Origin: Nilaparvata lugens
Taxonomy: Eukaryota > Arthropoda > Insecta > Hemiptera > Delphacidae
Direction of reading: 5' to 3'
NCBI RefSeq assembly: GCF_014356525.2
Contig: NC_052515.1
Coordinates: forward strand, 24,807,212 to 24,871,211
Length of the DNA: 64,000 bases
Both the position numbers and the translations under genes were made by a program. Numbering within the stretch: the stretch's first letter is position 1; each line of letters begins with the position of its first letter. Shown one piece after another: positions 34,564 to 45,825 of the stretch. The notes beneath the pieces are model-generated. The model searched no databases, was not told the DNA's origin, and worked only from the letters and a program-made list of their open reading frames with translations.

Positions 34564-35411
34564 TAGCTATTTTTCCTCCTTTCTTCCTTTTCAGCACACC
34601 CCATCATGAAGCCTGTTTTTGGTATTTTATGAGAAATCAAATTTTTGATTGTGTTGTTTTGTATTTTGATTTCTTTTGTGTATATTGAGTTGAAGAGAAT
34701 AAAATTATTAAATTATTTTTAAAAATGTATGTATAATACTGTTCTGTGGATTTTCTAAAAGCAACAGGAGCTGTAGGTACTGAAAACTTGATGTACTGAA
34801 GTTGCCTACTTGTGCTGGTTCTACTGAAATCTTGATACATTGATTATCACCAACATAAATAAGATAACAAGTTGTAATATTTCACAAGATAACCTGAAGC
34901 TTCATGTTGTTTTCCTTTCATTTATTTAGGTTTATAGGCTTCTAGTCGTTTCAATCCTTTTATTTATTTAGGTTTGTAGAGTATGTACCATAAAACCAGA
35001 TCTACTCATTAATACGGTTATGAACCTTGAAATAAGGTGGAATAGAAGACACATTAAAAGTTGTTTTTCATTCATATAAAATAGTATGGATGTAATTACG
35101 ATTTAGTGTTATTAATTGTAGAAGGCTCTTCAATGAAATTGATTATCAATGAATGAGAAACTATTATCTGTGAGATGAACATCATACAGGTCAAACTAAC
35201 AAGGAGCAAAATAAGTATGAATTTGTGAGAGTTGATTAATTAAGGTTGATTGAGGATTCGTGAGACGAGACAATAATATTGAATTTGAATTATACTAGCG
35301 TTGAGGTGAAACTAATTCATCTATGTACAGTAGTATCATAGGATAACCAATCTCGTATCGATATTTAGAATCGATTATCTATTGGATCGATATAATTAAT
35401 AATGGATATGT
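34564..35411. other. AT-rich spacer, no gene recognised
   Basis: The 67-codon minus frame at 34637-34840 has no recognised feature. Confidence 0.4.
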
Positions 35412-35524
35412 TCTCGCACACAGGCTTTGCCCATGTGAGGAACCTTCTTCAAGTTTTGTACATGTAATTTTTTTGTACTTTCTAAAAAGAAGAATAAAGA
35501 TAATTTCAATTTCAATTTCAGTAG
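35412..35524 (+). repeat. Probable LINE 3' end with TTTCAA tail
   Basis: Contains TTCTCGCACACAGGCTTTGC, AAGTTTTGTACATGTAATTT and an AATAAAG signal followed by (ATTTCA)n-like sequence, as at the 3' terminus of non-LTR retroelements. Confidence 0.55.
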
Positions 35525-35819
35525 CATGGAAAGAGACCACCCAAGACAGAACAAATGAAAAATAAAAGTGCTTAACTTCATTCCCTTTTATTGTGGAAGT
35601 AACGTATTCCCACACTGTAGAGTAGACTTTTTAGATTAGTTGTGTATTATGATATTGTAGGGAACGTGAGATAAAAATGGTTTTGATCTACAAACTCGTA
35701 CTTCAATAGAGAACGTGACCTATTTGTATTATTGTTACAAATATTTTTCAAGAGAATAGTTGCATAGAACTAGAGAATAAAACCAAGAACACCTATTATA
35801 GACCGAAGCAAAAAAGCTA

Positions 35820-36890
35820 TAACTTACACCTCAGCATTATTTTATTGGAGTTCGAATTATAGAGAAAATTTCTGAATATGAACTTAAGTTAATAAGAAAC
35901 TATCTCAAAAACTGTAAACTATAGCTAAATTGAGCTATAATTTACACCTCACCATTAATCTATTAGGGGATGAAATTATAGAGGAGATTTCTGAAGAAAA
36001 AATAGAATCTACAGGCCGTCAGGCTCACTTCGCTCGCCATATCCGTCTAGCCAGGGGGCTCCGCCCCCTGGACCCCCGATTGGATCGTCCAAGAATGAGA
36101 TCAGCAGGCTCGCTTCGGTCGCCTGCATTTTTCATTTGAGAATTTTTATCATATGTTGGACAATCCAGTCGGGGGTCCAGACTAAACGTCTGGCTAAACG
36201 GATATGGCGAGCGAAGCGAGCCTGACGGCTAGTAATATAATATTCCCAGGATTGAAGTAGCAGTGCCCAATCAATTTTTCCGCGATAAATGCATTTAATT
36301 CGTCAACTTGGTGCCAACCTAACAAAGTCAACTCAACTTAATGCCAACCTGACAAAATTATTAATTTAGTTGCCAGTTAACAACTGTTTCGAAGAGGTAC
36401 TCTTTCTAGATTATAGTTCCATAGTAACATATGATATGGATTTTCAATTATAATTAAGAGATTGGGAGAAGAAGAATATACATGCTAAAAGACGAACTTT
36501 AAACCCTTAAAAACAACCCTTAGAGTTAAAATATTGCCAAAATATTTCTTAGTGCGTCTCTAAAGGGCCAACTGAACATACCTACCAAATTTGAACGTTT
36601 TTGGTGCGGTAGATTTTTAGTTCTGCGAGTGAGTGAGTCAGTCAGTCAGTGAGTGAGTGAGTGCCATTTCGCTTTTATATAGATAGATTGAAAACTATTC
36701 ACAGCCTAATAATTCAAATTAAAGAGAAAATTTCTGAATATGAACTTAAGTTAATAAGAAACTATCTGTAAAACTAAACTGTAAACTATAACTTAGCTAA
36801 ATTGAGCTATAATTTACACCTCACCATTAATCTATTAGGGAATGGAATTATAGAGGAGATTTCTGTAGAGAAAATAGAATCTATTGAAAT
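35820..36890. repeat. Tandem duplication carrying a Helitron-like insert
   Basis: Segments with TTTCTGAATATGAACTTAAG, AGCTATAATTTACACCTCAC and GAATTATAGAGGAGATTTCT occur at about 35868-36013 and again at 36723-36883, with a more diverged unit from 35820. The element at 36016-36687 lies between the two good copies. Confidence 0.75.
36016..36687 (-). mobile_element. Helitron-like family H1, copy a
   Basis: Minus orientation. The 5' end is A|TCTATCTATATAAAAGCG, then a CACTCACTCACTSACT run, AAACGTTCAAATTTGGTAGG and CAACTGTTTCGAAGAGG-type segments in common with 44404-45371 and 61987-62571. The 3' part is an inverted module with CCAGGGGGCTCCGCCCCCTGG-type hairpins; its inner boundary reads CCTGACGGCTAG|T at 36229. 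No coding capacity. Confidence 0.7.
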
Positions 36891-37029
36891 TATCTGTATA
36901 AAGCCTAATAATAATTATTTTTTTGAATAGAGGATGACATAGATAACATAATATTTGAGAGAATAGAGACCGAAATTCAGAAGAGATTCTAGAAACTAAT
37001 CCATTATTCCAGAAAATAGAGGTAGTGGG
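36891..37029. other. AT-rich spacer
   Basis: Nothing recognised. Confidence 0.4.
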
Positions 37030-37340
37030 AGAAATCTACAAAGTTTTGAAAGGATTTCTTTGAAAAAAATTGCAGTCAATAATTGAATCAATGAGAAAAT
37101 TTTCAAGATCGTGGAATTCTATCAGAAATCACTCAGCTACGAAATTATTAATTTGAAGCACAGTAGAATGCAAAATATTATATTATTACCTGAAAATAGG
37201 GGGGAAAGTTTTGAAAGGATTTCTTTGAAAATACGATTGCAGCCTCTAATGAAAAAAATTTCAAGATCGTGAAATTCTATTAGGAATCACTCAGCTACGA
37301 AATTATTAATTTGAAATACAGCAGAGTACAAAATATATGA
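37030..37340. repeat. Two-copy tandem duplication, about 172 bp
   Basis: Both units contain GTTTTGAAAGGATTTCTTTG, TTTCAAGATCGTG and ATCACTCAGCTACGAAATTA. Confidence 0.8.
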
Positions 37341-37757
37341 TACATATAATGGAAAAGTATCTGTGAAAACGAAAACTTTCAGTTCAAAGGTACAGCACTG
37401 ATAAAAACTTTTCAACTCTGTTATTCAAACGCGATAGAGTACCGTGCAGCAGAATAATTTTCTCTTTCAATAACGCAGGCTTCAACAAGGAAAATGATGC
37501 AGTTTTCCTTGTTTTAATTGCTTCAATCCGCTCTCACTGTCCCTCACTTTCAAAAGGGATAACCAACCACGATTCATTTCATCATTATTCTCTGTACCTC
37601 CATAATTCGAAGCTAAACTAATAGATTTGAACTGAATTCATTTCCTTGTCATCTCATTACACAACACTTTCTTTCTTTCCACCATTTTTTACAGACCATA
37701 AAAATAATAATATAATACACTTCAACATACCGCAAAGTGTGTTCAAAAGACATTGAG
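37341..37757. other. AT-rich spacer, nothing recognised
   Basis: No credible frame or repeat. Confidence 0.4.
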
Positions 37758-37887
37758 AGCCGGTTGCACAAAAGCCGGTTAAATTTTAATCGTGATTAAT
37801 TACATCAGAGAAACCGTCTTATCAAAAAGGCCTTCTCGTGAAATTAATCACAGTTAAAGTTAACCCGGCTTTTGTGTAACTGAGCTT
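37758..37887. mobile_element. Foldback MITE family F
   Basis: CCGGTTGCACAAAAGCCGG at the left and CCCGGCTTTTGTGTAAC at the right. The central CCAATCAGAGAAG segment of other copies is partly deleted. Confidence 0.8.
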
Positions 37888-38042
37888 GAGAGATACAACA
37901 GAAGGCAGAGAGTGAATGACATGTTTTGAATCAACTTTTTATGCAGTGGTTTATTATCGCTTCAAGAATTGGAACCAGATTTAGTTTAAACGTTTTTGGG
38001 TGTCTGTAGTTTGTAACTTCATTGTGATACACATTTGCAATA

Positions 38043-39034
38043 TACAGAATGCTTCAGAAGTAGTGTCGAACATTTTAGGGTATTGTTCCTGGATGATAGG
38101 AGACTACAAATGTCGTATTTCAAGTGACCAAAACTCAGCGGTTATCCTTATAGCTGCCATTTTGTTTTTTCACTTAGGAATTTTTATCTCAAGAACGAAT
38201 TGTTGTATTGATCTGGAATTTGGGATGTATATTTATGCTATAAAGACTCAACTTAAAAAAATAAAATAAAAAATTCTCGATATATAAATTTTCAAAATTG
38301 CGGCCAATTTAAAATTTTTATGACAAATTTCACGAAAACCGTTCTCTTTACAGAAAATTTACAAGAGACGAAAAAGTTAGCAAATTTTATCAAGATTTCA
38401 AGCATATTTTATTTATTGAGATTGGTCAAATAATAACAGAGAGAATTATTCTTTTCGTACTGCACGCATGACTACTTTTCACCATTTGAACATCAATATT
38501 TGAATTTTAATTCCAATTGTATTTAAAAAGAAGGTTTGAAACTCAGTATGGCTCCATATGGCAATACAGCTGATTTTACAATGTTTTTCATATGATCTTG
38601 TTTGTCTTGTGCATGTATGCAGTACGAAAATAATTAATTTCTCTGTTATTCTCTGACCAATCTTAATAAATGAGGTATCATTGAAATCTTGATAAAATTT
38701 GTCAACTTTTATGTTTCTTGTAAATTTTCTGTAAAATGAACGGTTCTCGTGAGATTTGTCATCAAAAATTTAAAATGGCCGCTATTTTTGATACATCGAA
38801 AACTTTTCAATTTATTTTTCATAGTTGAGTCTTTAAAGCATAATTATCCATGCCAAATTACAGATTAATACATTATTTCATTCTTGAGATGAAAATTCTT
38901 AAGTGAAAAAAACGAAATGGCAGCTATAAGGACAACCGCTGAATTTTGGACATTTCAAATACGACATTTGTAGTCTCCTATCATCCAGGAACAATACCCT
39001 AAAATGTTCGACACTACTTCTGAAACACCCTGTA
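38043..39034. mobile_element. 1-kb foldback element, arms about 430 bp
   Basis: The ends read TACAG...GCTTCAGAAGTAGTGTCG and the inverse ...TTCTGAAACACCCTGTA, with TA on both outer sides. Arms hold AGGGTATTGTTCCTGGATGA, CTCAGCGGTTATCC and CGAAAACCGTTC. The loop is AT-rich. One arm recurs at 51391-51780. The 89-codon frame at 38000-38269 is within the arm and not a gene. Confidence 0.85.
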
Positions 39035-39237
39035 TATAATAAGTATTTTCTTTGTTGAAAGCATTAGTCACTTTTACTTACGTTGGAATTTAATACAGAC
39101 TTCATGTAGAGATTATTTAGAAGTGAGTTTTGATTGTATTTTGTATAGAGTATAGTATAGATTCATGTACAGTAGGCCTACCGCCAATAAAAATACAAAC
39201 ACCTTTCCATCATCAATTTCAATTCTAATGACTATTT

Positions 39238-39545
39238 TTGCTGAGGTGATATCCACATAAGTTCATGGCTTGTAATGGAAAGGATCATAATGATGATGAG
39301 ATAGGAATGGACCTACATTTATTATTAATTTATCATTATAGTTACAAATCATATGGCAATGATTGAGAGAGAGCAACAGGTTCAGCCCAAAACTGCTCTT
39401 CTCCTAAATTTTATAAACAGTAACATTTCCAAAATATATAGCAGGGTTATAGCTGTACTAGCGGTACTTAAACCTGTTACAGATTTAAGTGGGTTTCGAA
39501 CCTCCGGAATCGATTTTTAAACTAATAGCCTAAATGATACCATAT
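39238..39545. repeat. S3 repeat interrupted by S1 repeat
   Basis: S3 motifs (GATATCCACATAAGTTC, GATGATGAGATAGGAATGGACC) at 39245-39312 resume at 39470-39540 with GTGGGTTTCGAACCTCCGG. Between them, 39330-39430 is a minus-strand S1 copy (ACAAATCATATGGCAATGAT, GCCCAAAACTGCTC). S1 therefore inserted into S3. Confidence 0.6.
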
Positions 39546-39594
39546 TTAGTAGAGTTGACTCAAGTGGTCATACATACAACGGTAGTAGCAGCTA

Positions 39595-39808
39595 TAGTGC
39601 GGTCCACGTTATAATGACAGTTTTGATCAACTTTGGTTTTGCTATTTTAGTTTATCATTCGACAAAGCCGGTGGTACTATCCTTTTCTAGGTCCACAACG
39701 ATGCCAATTACGTTTTTGACAGTGTAGAACTATAATTAATTAATGCAGAGAATCGGTATTGCTATTCTTCTTTCTTTATCCACTGCCATTATAACGTGGA
39801 CCTCACTA
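39595..39808 (+). mobile_element. Tc1/mariner-like MITE, copy 4 (214 bp)
   Basis: Termini TAGTGCGGTCCACGTTATAA and the complementary right end, TA flanks (39593-39594, 39809-39810), interior as in copies 1 and 3. Confidence 0.85.
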
Positions 39809-40261
39809 TAGCACATGTACCTCTCATCTAATCTGAACGGTTATATACGGACAGATAACAGCGCAACCACGTGACAACCATTCCCCAACAAACGTCTACA
39901 TTCTCTCGTTCGTTCGTTAAGGTTAACCGCGATTGAGTGATGTCATCTAACGCCACGAGAAACAATGAGGGAGCGAACGACAATCCGATGACGTCATTAA
40001 TCATTGGTTAAATTTACCGGATAAACGTGTGGTCAAGTTGATAGACACACGTGCATTGTGCAACAATTCCATACTCTTTTAGTGCAACAGTTCCATACTT
40101 TTGGTGCCTCTCATCAAATTTTCTTCTAGCTGTTCACTCTGTTGTTAATATTTACAGCAGCAGAAAGAGTTCTTTGAGGTAGTTGACAACATTTCATTTA
40201 GATTTTCGTTCAATAATACTGTACAATCATAGTCTACTCTTTATGCTAGCCTATTTTTATT
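39809..40261. other. GC-richer spacer, no gene recognised
   Basis: Contains a TGACGTCA palindrome at 39989-39996 and loosely inverted GTTAACCGCG/CCACGAGAA segments. From 40105 to 40215 it matches the old repeat also seen at 29037 and 53945. Confidence 0.4.
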
Positions 40262-40420
40262 TAATCTGCGTCACTCCTTGCACACACCACTGCGATTCGC
40301 ATGACGGCACGATGCGATGATTTCAACCATTTAACCACAGCTTAAAAACTCTCCCGCTCCCTTCACAGTCATGCGATTCGCACTGGGATGCGTGCGCAAG
40401 GCTATGAGGAGGCAGATCGG
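40262..40420. repeat. Short inverted repeat, about 40-bp arms
   Basis: CACTGCGATTCGCATGAC at the left and GTCATGCGATTCGCACTG at the right are inverse, extending outward through TTGCACACA/TGCGTGCGCAA. Probable MITE. Confidence 0.6.
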
Positions 40421-40494
40421 CAGAAGTAAGTTTTTAACCTGTTGCCTTCGCACTAAAAGCTATATAATGCACAATAAACATTAATTTACGATTA

Positions 40495-40808
40495 GGCTGG
40501 CCACTAACGTTCATCACAGTGAAAAGCTACGGAGAAAATTTTGAGGTTGGGTTTTTGTATTTTTGATTTATTGTTGATTATTTTTCTTCGCTGCGAGGTT
40601 AAATAATTATTCATCATTTAGTTATCATTATCTCTAGATATATCATTTATTTAGTTATATCAGTTATATTAGTTATATCATTTATTATTTAGTTATCATT
40701 ATAAACTGTAATTTTCCAGTGGTTCATGATTGTTTATTCTATGTAAGAAGCTGATGACAAAACGTGCATGATGGACATGTGTGTGTGTCCTAAGGTTAGT
40801 GGCCAGCC
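40495..40808. mobile_element. MITE with TTA duplication (314 bp)
   Basis: Perfect 14-bp terminal inverted repeats GGCTGGCCACTAAC / GTTAGTGGCCAGCC, flanked by TTA on both sides (40492-40494, 40809-40811). The three-base TTA suggests PIF/Harbinger. No coding capacity. Confidence 0.85.
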
Positions 40809-41016
40809 TTACATGCACTCGTGCTGGAGCGCCAGGCTACTCTTATTCAAGTCAAAAATATTATTCAATTTTTATTTGTATTTTTCTTGTTTTTGACAAT
40901 AAAATAAGAACACTTGATGATATAGTCATATTTATATATTCAAGCCACGTCAAAAATATTGTTCAATTTTTGTTGTATTTTTCTTGTTTTTGATAATGAA
41001 TACGATATGATCATAT

Positions 41017-41314
41017 TTATAAAATAGAATTATATTACCCTTTAAAATTAATAGAATATTAAAAACTAGAATACAAATTGTAACTTAACTACTTGTTTCG
41101 GTGATTACATCATCGTCAGGTTATAAAAATAAATGTTTACTAATAGTTTTGTTATTTTAAATAATAATTTTAATTTATAATTTTTTGTCATTTATTTTTA
41201 TAACCTGACGATGGTGTGATCATCGAAATTAGTGGTTACGTTACAATTTGTATTCTTGTTTTTTAATATTTTATTAATTTTAAAGAAAACTATAATTCTA
41301 TTTTATAAATACAA
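41017..41314. repeat. Foldback element with CCGAAAC-type arms
   Basis: Arms share TTTATAAAATAGAATTATA, AATATTAAAAA and ACAAATTGTAAC. Each arm carries CCTGACGATG followed within about 15 bases by CGAAA. Confidence 0.75.
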
Positions 41315-41527
41315 GAAAGTAGCCTGAATCCTTACATTTTATAATAATGTGTTTTATTCCAGGTTCAAACCAACAGCTGATCGGTCAATCACCGTTTTAA
41401 AGAGTACTATATTCTATTTTATAAATACAAGAAAGAAGCCCTGAATTCTTACATTTTATAATAATGTGTTTTATTCCAGGTTTAAACCAACAGCTGATCG
41501 GTCAATCACCGTTTAAACTGAGATGGT
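41294..41527. repeat. 117-bp tandem duplication
   Basis: ATTCTATTTTATAAATACAA, TTTATTCCAGGTT and CAACAGCTGATCGGTCAATC occur at 41294-41404 and 41411-41520. The first unit overlaps the edge of the foldback element, so the duplication post-dates that insertion or shared its end. Confidence 0.85.
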
Positions 41528-42115
41528 GCCAATGGTAATTTGTACAAATGGTAAGATGGTGCAAAGTAATTGAAAGATCTGTCACCATACAATCAAATTA
41601 TTGGGTCTAATAATGTTAACCTCGAAATGAAAGCATGACTGAATTCCCGCGACTATGGTTTGAAGAGAGGACGATTTCAGTTTTGAGCTGATGATGCATT
41701 TCGCGAAATCGACGGATGTCAGTGCATCTAGTAGGGATCATTGCACGATTCGCGCACAGACCTTGGCGATGACGTTTTTGGGGGGTGTCCTACCGAGGGG
41801 GGGTTCCTCCCTGAAACGAGTAGGAAGAGGGGAAGGGTCCTATCGAAGAGGGAGGAAGAGGGGATAACAGTAGCACGTGAACGACTTTGATCCATTTGTG
41901 GGGGGAGGGATGAATTCCCCCGTGCTAGTGAGAAGCTGGATGAGATAGGGTGGGAGAAGGGGTGGGGGATAATTTTCCCCCTAGATGGCAGCACTGTTGG
42001 TTCAATAATCTGGCCACACACACACACACACTCACCACCCTGTATACAGCGGCATACAACCTCCTGTTTCGCGAATAAACCCCCAAGAGGAGACACAGTC
42101 ACTAGTGACAGCGTG
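41528..42115. other. GC-rich interval, no gene recognised
   Basis: Runs of G and C (for example TTTTTGGGGGGTGTCC) and CpGs make it stand out. A 173-codon minus frame (41728-42249) runs through it into the CT tract but lacks a recognisable domain. Could be a promoter or exon region. Confidence 0.35.
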
Positions 42116-42302
42116 ACTCTAGGATGCGACTCACTCTCTCTTCTTCTCACTTTCTCTTCCTCTCTCTCACTTGCTCGCTTACTGTCTCTCTCTTTCACAC
42201 AACTCTCTCTTCTCTCATATAAACTCTTTCTCTCTTCTCTCACACTCACAAACTCTCTCTCTATCTATTTCTCTCTTCAAAACAATTCTCTCTGTTATCT
42301 AT

Positions 42303-42335
<33 letters not shown>

Positions 42336-42342
42336 ATTATCT

Positions 42343-42520
42343 ATAGTTAGTATATTACAAATTGTTTTTTCATATCATAATATACAGTTCAATAATTATT
42401 CTCTTAGTCTATATTATGTGTATTCATCTATAATTTTGCTGTATTGTAAGCTATTGTATATAAGTGTATAAGCCAGTATATATTGTAATCTACATAAATA
42501 AAGTACTCAATCAATCAATC
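42343..42520 (+). mobile_element. LINE E2 3' end, plus strand
   Basis: Matches the last 170 bp of the E2 copies at 24562 and 26777 (GCTGTATTGTAAGCTATTGT, AAGTGTATAAGCCAGTATAT), then CATAAATAAAG and (TCAA)n. Flanked on both sides by CT microsatellite. Confidence 0.8.
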
Positions 42521-42800
42521 TCTCTCTCTCTACAAATTCATTCTCTCTGTTCTCTCACAAACACTCTCTCATCACACTTGTTCTCTCCTTTCTCACCTCA
42601 TCACCCTTATCTTACTGATCTTTCTCTCTCTCTCACCATTTCGAAAGTATTTTCTCAAATCTCTCCTCTCTGACTCATATCTCTCTTCTCTTACTCACTA
42701 ACTCTTCTTTACTCTCAGACCCTAATTCTCTCTTCTCCACTCACAAATCTTTCTCACCCTTTGAAGAATTCTCTCTCTGACTCTCTCTATTTTCTCTAAT

Positions 42801-43237
42801 TATTAAACCATTTTTTCAAATTATTTAATGTGATTTCCACATTAAATAAATTGAATTTATTTTGAGTTTTTAATTTATCATGGGTACGGTTTAGAAATTC
42901 GTAATATGATTTTTTAATTTTATTATTCTTTTTTGAAGCATTGTTCTAGACAGTCAAGTATGAATTGTTAAGGAATTATATGAATTTATTTTGTGTGTTC
43001 AATTTATTATTGATACGATTTAAAAGTTTGTAATCTGATTTTCCTTTCTTTTTTTCCATTTTATTATTCTTTTTTGAAGCATTGTTCTTGACAATCAAGT
43101 ATGAATTGTGTTTATAATATCATGTCCTTTTCATGTAATTGTATTGTGATGCAATAGGTTTCTGTGAAATTTTGTGATGAGAATTAATAAATCAATACCT
43201 CTTGCATTGTCTACCAACCATGGAAACCTCTCTTTTC
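42801..43237. other. AT-rich interval with a two-copy repeat
   Basis: TTATTATTCTTTTTTGAAGC and ATTGTTCTWGACARTCAAGT occur at about 42921-42961 and 43060-43102, a 140-bp duplication. Confidence 0.6.
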
Positions 43238-43654
43238 TAATTAATTCTCAAACTCTCTCTCACTTATTCTCACTCTTTTTCCCATCTATTCAGTCTCTGT
43301 CTCAGTCTTTTCCATTCATTCAATCACTGTCTCTGACAAACATATTTTCATTCTTTTTTATTAATCCTTTCTAGAATCAAGAATATTTATCCTTTATCAG
43401 TGTGATGATGGTCAACAGTATCTTACTAATTTCTCTTCTCTCTTGCCAATTCAATCCTTGCTCTCGCACTCTATCACTCTCTCTCTCCCATTCCCTCTCT
43501 TTCTCTTTCTCACTCTCACTCTCTCTAAATACATAAATAAAGGCAATTATTTAATTCAATTCTCTCACTCTCTCACTCTCTATCACTCACTCACTCACTC
43601 ACTCTATCTCTCTATCACTCTCTCTCTCTCACACACACTCACTCTCTCATTCTT

Positions 43655-43945
43655 TCTCACATCATCACTTTCTCTCTCTCTTCCACTCTCTCTCTTTGCT
43701 CTTCGACTAATCATCACTTTCTCTCTCTCTTTGCTCTTGGACTAATCATCACTTTATCTCTCTTCCACTCTTTCTCTCATTGCTCTTCGACTAATCATCA
43801 CTTTCTCTCTCTCTCACTCTATATCTCTATCACTCTCTCTCTCACACACTCACACTCTCTCTCTCTCTTTCTTTCTCACATCATCACTTTCTCTCTCTCT
43901 TCCACTCTCTCTCTCTTTGCTCTTCGACTAATCATCACTTTCTCT
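43655..43945. repeat. CT-type minisatellite with TTGCTCTTCGACTA unit
   Basis: ATCATCACTTTCTCTCTCTC and TTTGCTCTTCGACTA alternate about five times with unit lengths of roughly 35-60 bp. Confidence 0.8.
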
Positions 43946-44030
43946 ACTCTCTCTCACACACACACACTCTCTCTCTCTCTTTCTTTTTCACTCTCTCTCA
44001 CTCTCCCTATCTCTACCCCTGTCGAGATTC

Positions 44031-44403
44031 CTAGTACAGACTATCTATTCGCAATAGTCGTCTGAATTTACCCCACACCACTGTCTCGCAAACCCTTTTC
44101 GGAAAATCGGCGTGTCCCACTTGTTGTATGCATGCTATAAGGTACCCACGTGGCTCCTCTAAATACAGCACGTGTTGGAGCGGCTCAATGAACAATGAAT
44201 GCATCTGCATCGCATCACATCAGATAGCTTTCACACTGAGATGATTTCGTGGGATAGTGATAGTACACTAATCAACTCTATACTATAGAGCTCCTCTCAG
44301 AACTATAGAGGTAGTACTGATGGATACCAACAATAACTAAAATTACACCCCTTTTCTGTCAGAGTATTAGTCTATAGAGTATTAGTGTATTCTATATAGT
44401 GTA
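44031..44403. other. Spacer, no gene recognised
   Basis: Moderate GC, CACGTG-type E-boxes near 44150 and 44170. TAGAGTATTAGT-type short repeats begin near 44370 and continue at 45380-45430 on the other side of the Helitron-like element. Confidence 0.4.
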
Positions 44404-45371
44404 CTAGCCGTCAGGCTCGCTTCGCTCGCCATATCCGTCTAGCCAGGGGGCTCCGCCCCCTGGACCCCCGACTGGATCGTCCAAAAATGAGATCAGCGGG
44501 CTCGCTTCGGTCGCCTGGATGTAGACCTCAGCGGAACCTCTGTAACGAATTCTGGACCCCCGACTGGATTGTCCAAAAATGAGATCGGCGGGCACGCTTC
44601 GCTCGCCTGCATGTAGACCTCAGCGGAACCTCTGTACCGAATTCTGGACCCCCGACTGGATTGTCCAAAAAAGAGATCAGCGGGCTCGCTTCGCTCGCCT
44701 GCACGTAGACCTCAGCGGAATCTCTTTACCGAATTTGTACGTATTATGTCAATTTGATCTCGAAAAACACCTGTTACTATATCGGCGTATCTTTGGCGAA
44801 AAAAATTCTTCCACCTCAGCTAAACCTGTGTACTGAATTTAATGTATTTCCATCAATTATTGAAAAAGGTGAGGAAACGCAGAAAAGCTGAGAAAACGCT
44901 AATTTTAGCTAATTGGATAAATTGGTATTTAGGAGGTCCTGGATAAATGCATTTCAATCTTCAACTTGGTGCCAACCTAACAAAGTCAACTCAACTTAAT
45001 GCCAACCTGACAAATTTTTTAATTTAGTTACCAGAACAACTGTTTCGAAGAGGTACTCTCTCTAGATTATAGTTCTATATAAACATATGGTATGGACATT
45101 TCAATTATAATTTTAAGATATTGGAATAAGAAGAATATACATGCTAAAAGAACTTAAAACCATTAAAAACCACCCTTAGAGTTAAAATATCACCAAAAGA
45201 TTTCTTAGTGCACCTCTAAAGGGCCAACTGAAAATACCTACCAAATTTGAACGTTTTTGGTCCGGTAGATTTTTAGTTCTGCGAATGAGTGAGTGAGTGA
45301 GTGAGTGAGTGAGTGAGTGAGTGAGTGAGTCAGTCAGTGAGTGAGTGTCATTTCGCTTTTATATACATAGA
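44404..45371 (-). mobile_element. Helitron-like family H1, copy b
   Basis: Minus orientation: 5' TCTATGTATATAAAAGCG, a long TCACTCAC run, the AAACGTTCAAATTTGGTAGG core, and 3' GAGCCTGACGGCTAG|T at 44404. It is longer than copy c because of a 92-bp triplication (44461-44736). The host sequence TAGTGTATTCTA continues on both sides. Confidence 0.7.
44461..44736. repeat. 92-bp tandem triplication inside H1
   Basis: TGGACCCCCGACTGGAT starts at 44461, 44553 and 44645. Each unit has a GCTCGCTTCGNTCGCCTG hairpin-like core and GTAGACCTCAGCGGAA. Confidence 0.9.
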
Positions 45372-45667
45372 AGATTCTAAAGTGTATTCTATTAGTGTAT
45401 TCTACATAGTGTATTAGAGTATTAGTGTGTTTAATGATAAAGTATTAAAACTGGAATCGGATGACTTCCCTTTGGAAATAATTGACCTTTTCTGTCATAT
45501 TACTATTGCATAGTACTATTACTCTCTAAATTTCACGCTATTCCCATAATCAAATACACAATAATTCGTGTTATTGTTTGTCAATTAAATCTTGCTTAAG
45601 GTATCGAATCAAATTAAAGAACAACTACAATACAGTCAATCTTGAAGTGAAAAACTACAAGACTTAG
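45372..45667. other. AT-rich spacer
   Basis: No gene; begins with the TAGTGTATTCTA short repeat. Confidence 0.4.
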
Positions 45668-45820
45668 GCCCGGTTGCACAAAAGCCGATTAAATTTGAAC
45701 CTTGATTATTTTCACGAGAAACAATTAGAGAAGTCATTTTTGATAAAACGGCTTCTCTGATTGGTTCTCGTGGATTTAATCACGATTAAAATTTAAACGG
45801 CTTTTTGCAACCGGCACTTT
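45668..45820. mobile_element. Foldback MITE family F
   Basis: CCGGTTGCACAAAAGCCG at the left, CGGCTTTTTGCAACCGG at the right, GAGAAACAATTAGAGAAG / CTTCTCTGATTGGTTCTC in the middle. Confidence 0.85.
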
Positions 45821-45825
45821 ACCTA

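Larger units (their letters stand above)
42116..44030. repeat. 1.9-kb CT-microsatellite block
   Basis: (CT)n, (CTCT)n and CTCACT-type repeats at 42116-42342, 42510-42800, 43238-43340 and 43430-44030, interrupted by AT-rich stretches and a LINE E2 3' end. All frames in it are low-complexity artefacts. Confidence 0.9.

Noticed and set aside
41195..41230. Hammerhead ribozyme core (CTGACGA ... GAAA)
   Set aside because: The bases between the two conserved boxes do not form a proper stem II closed by G-C, and the partner arm has two extra bases before GAAA.
41728..42249. 173-codon minus-strand frame as a gene
   Set aside because: GC-rich and partly low-complexity, running into a CT microsatellite, with no domain.
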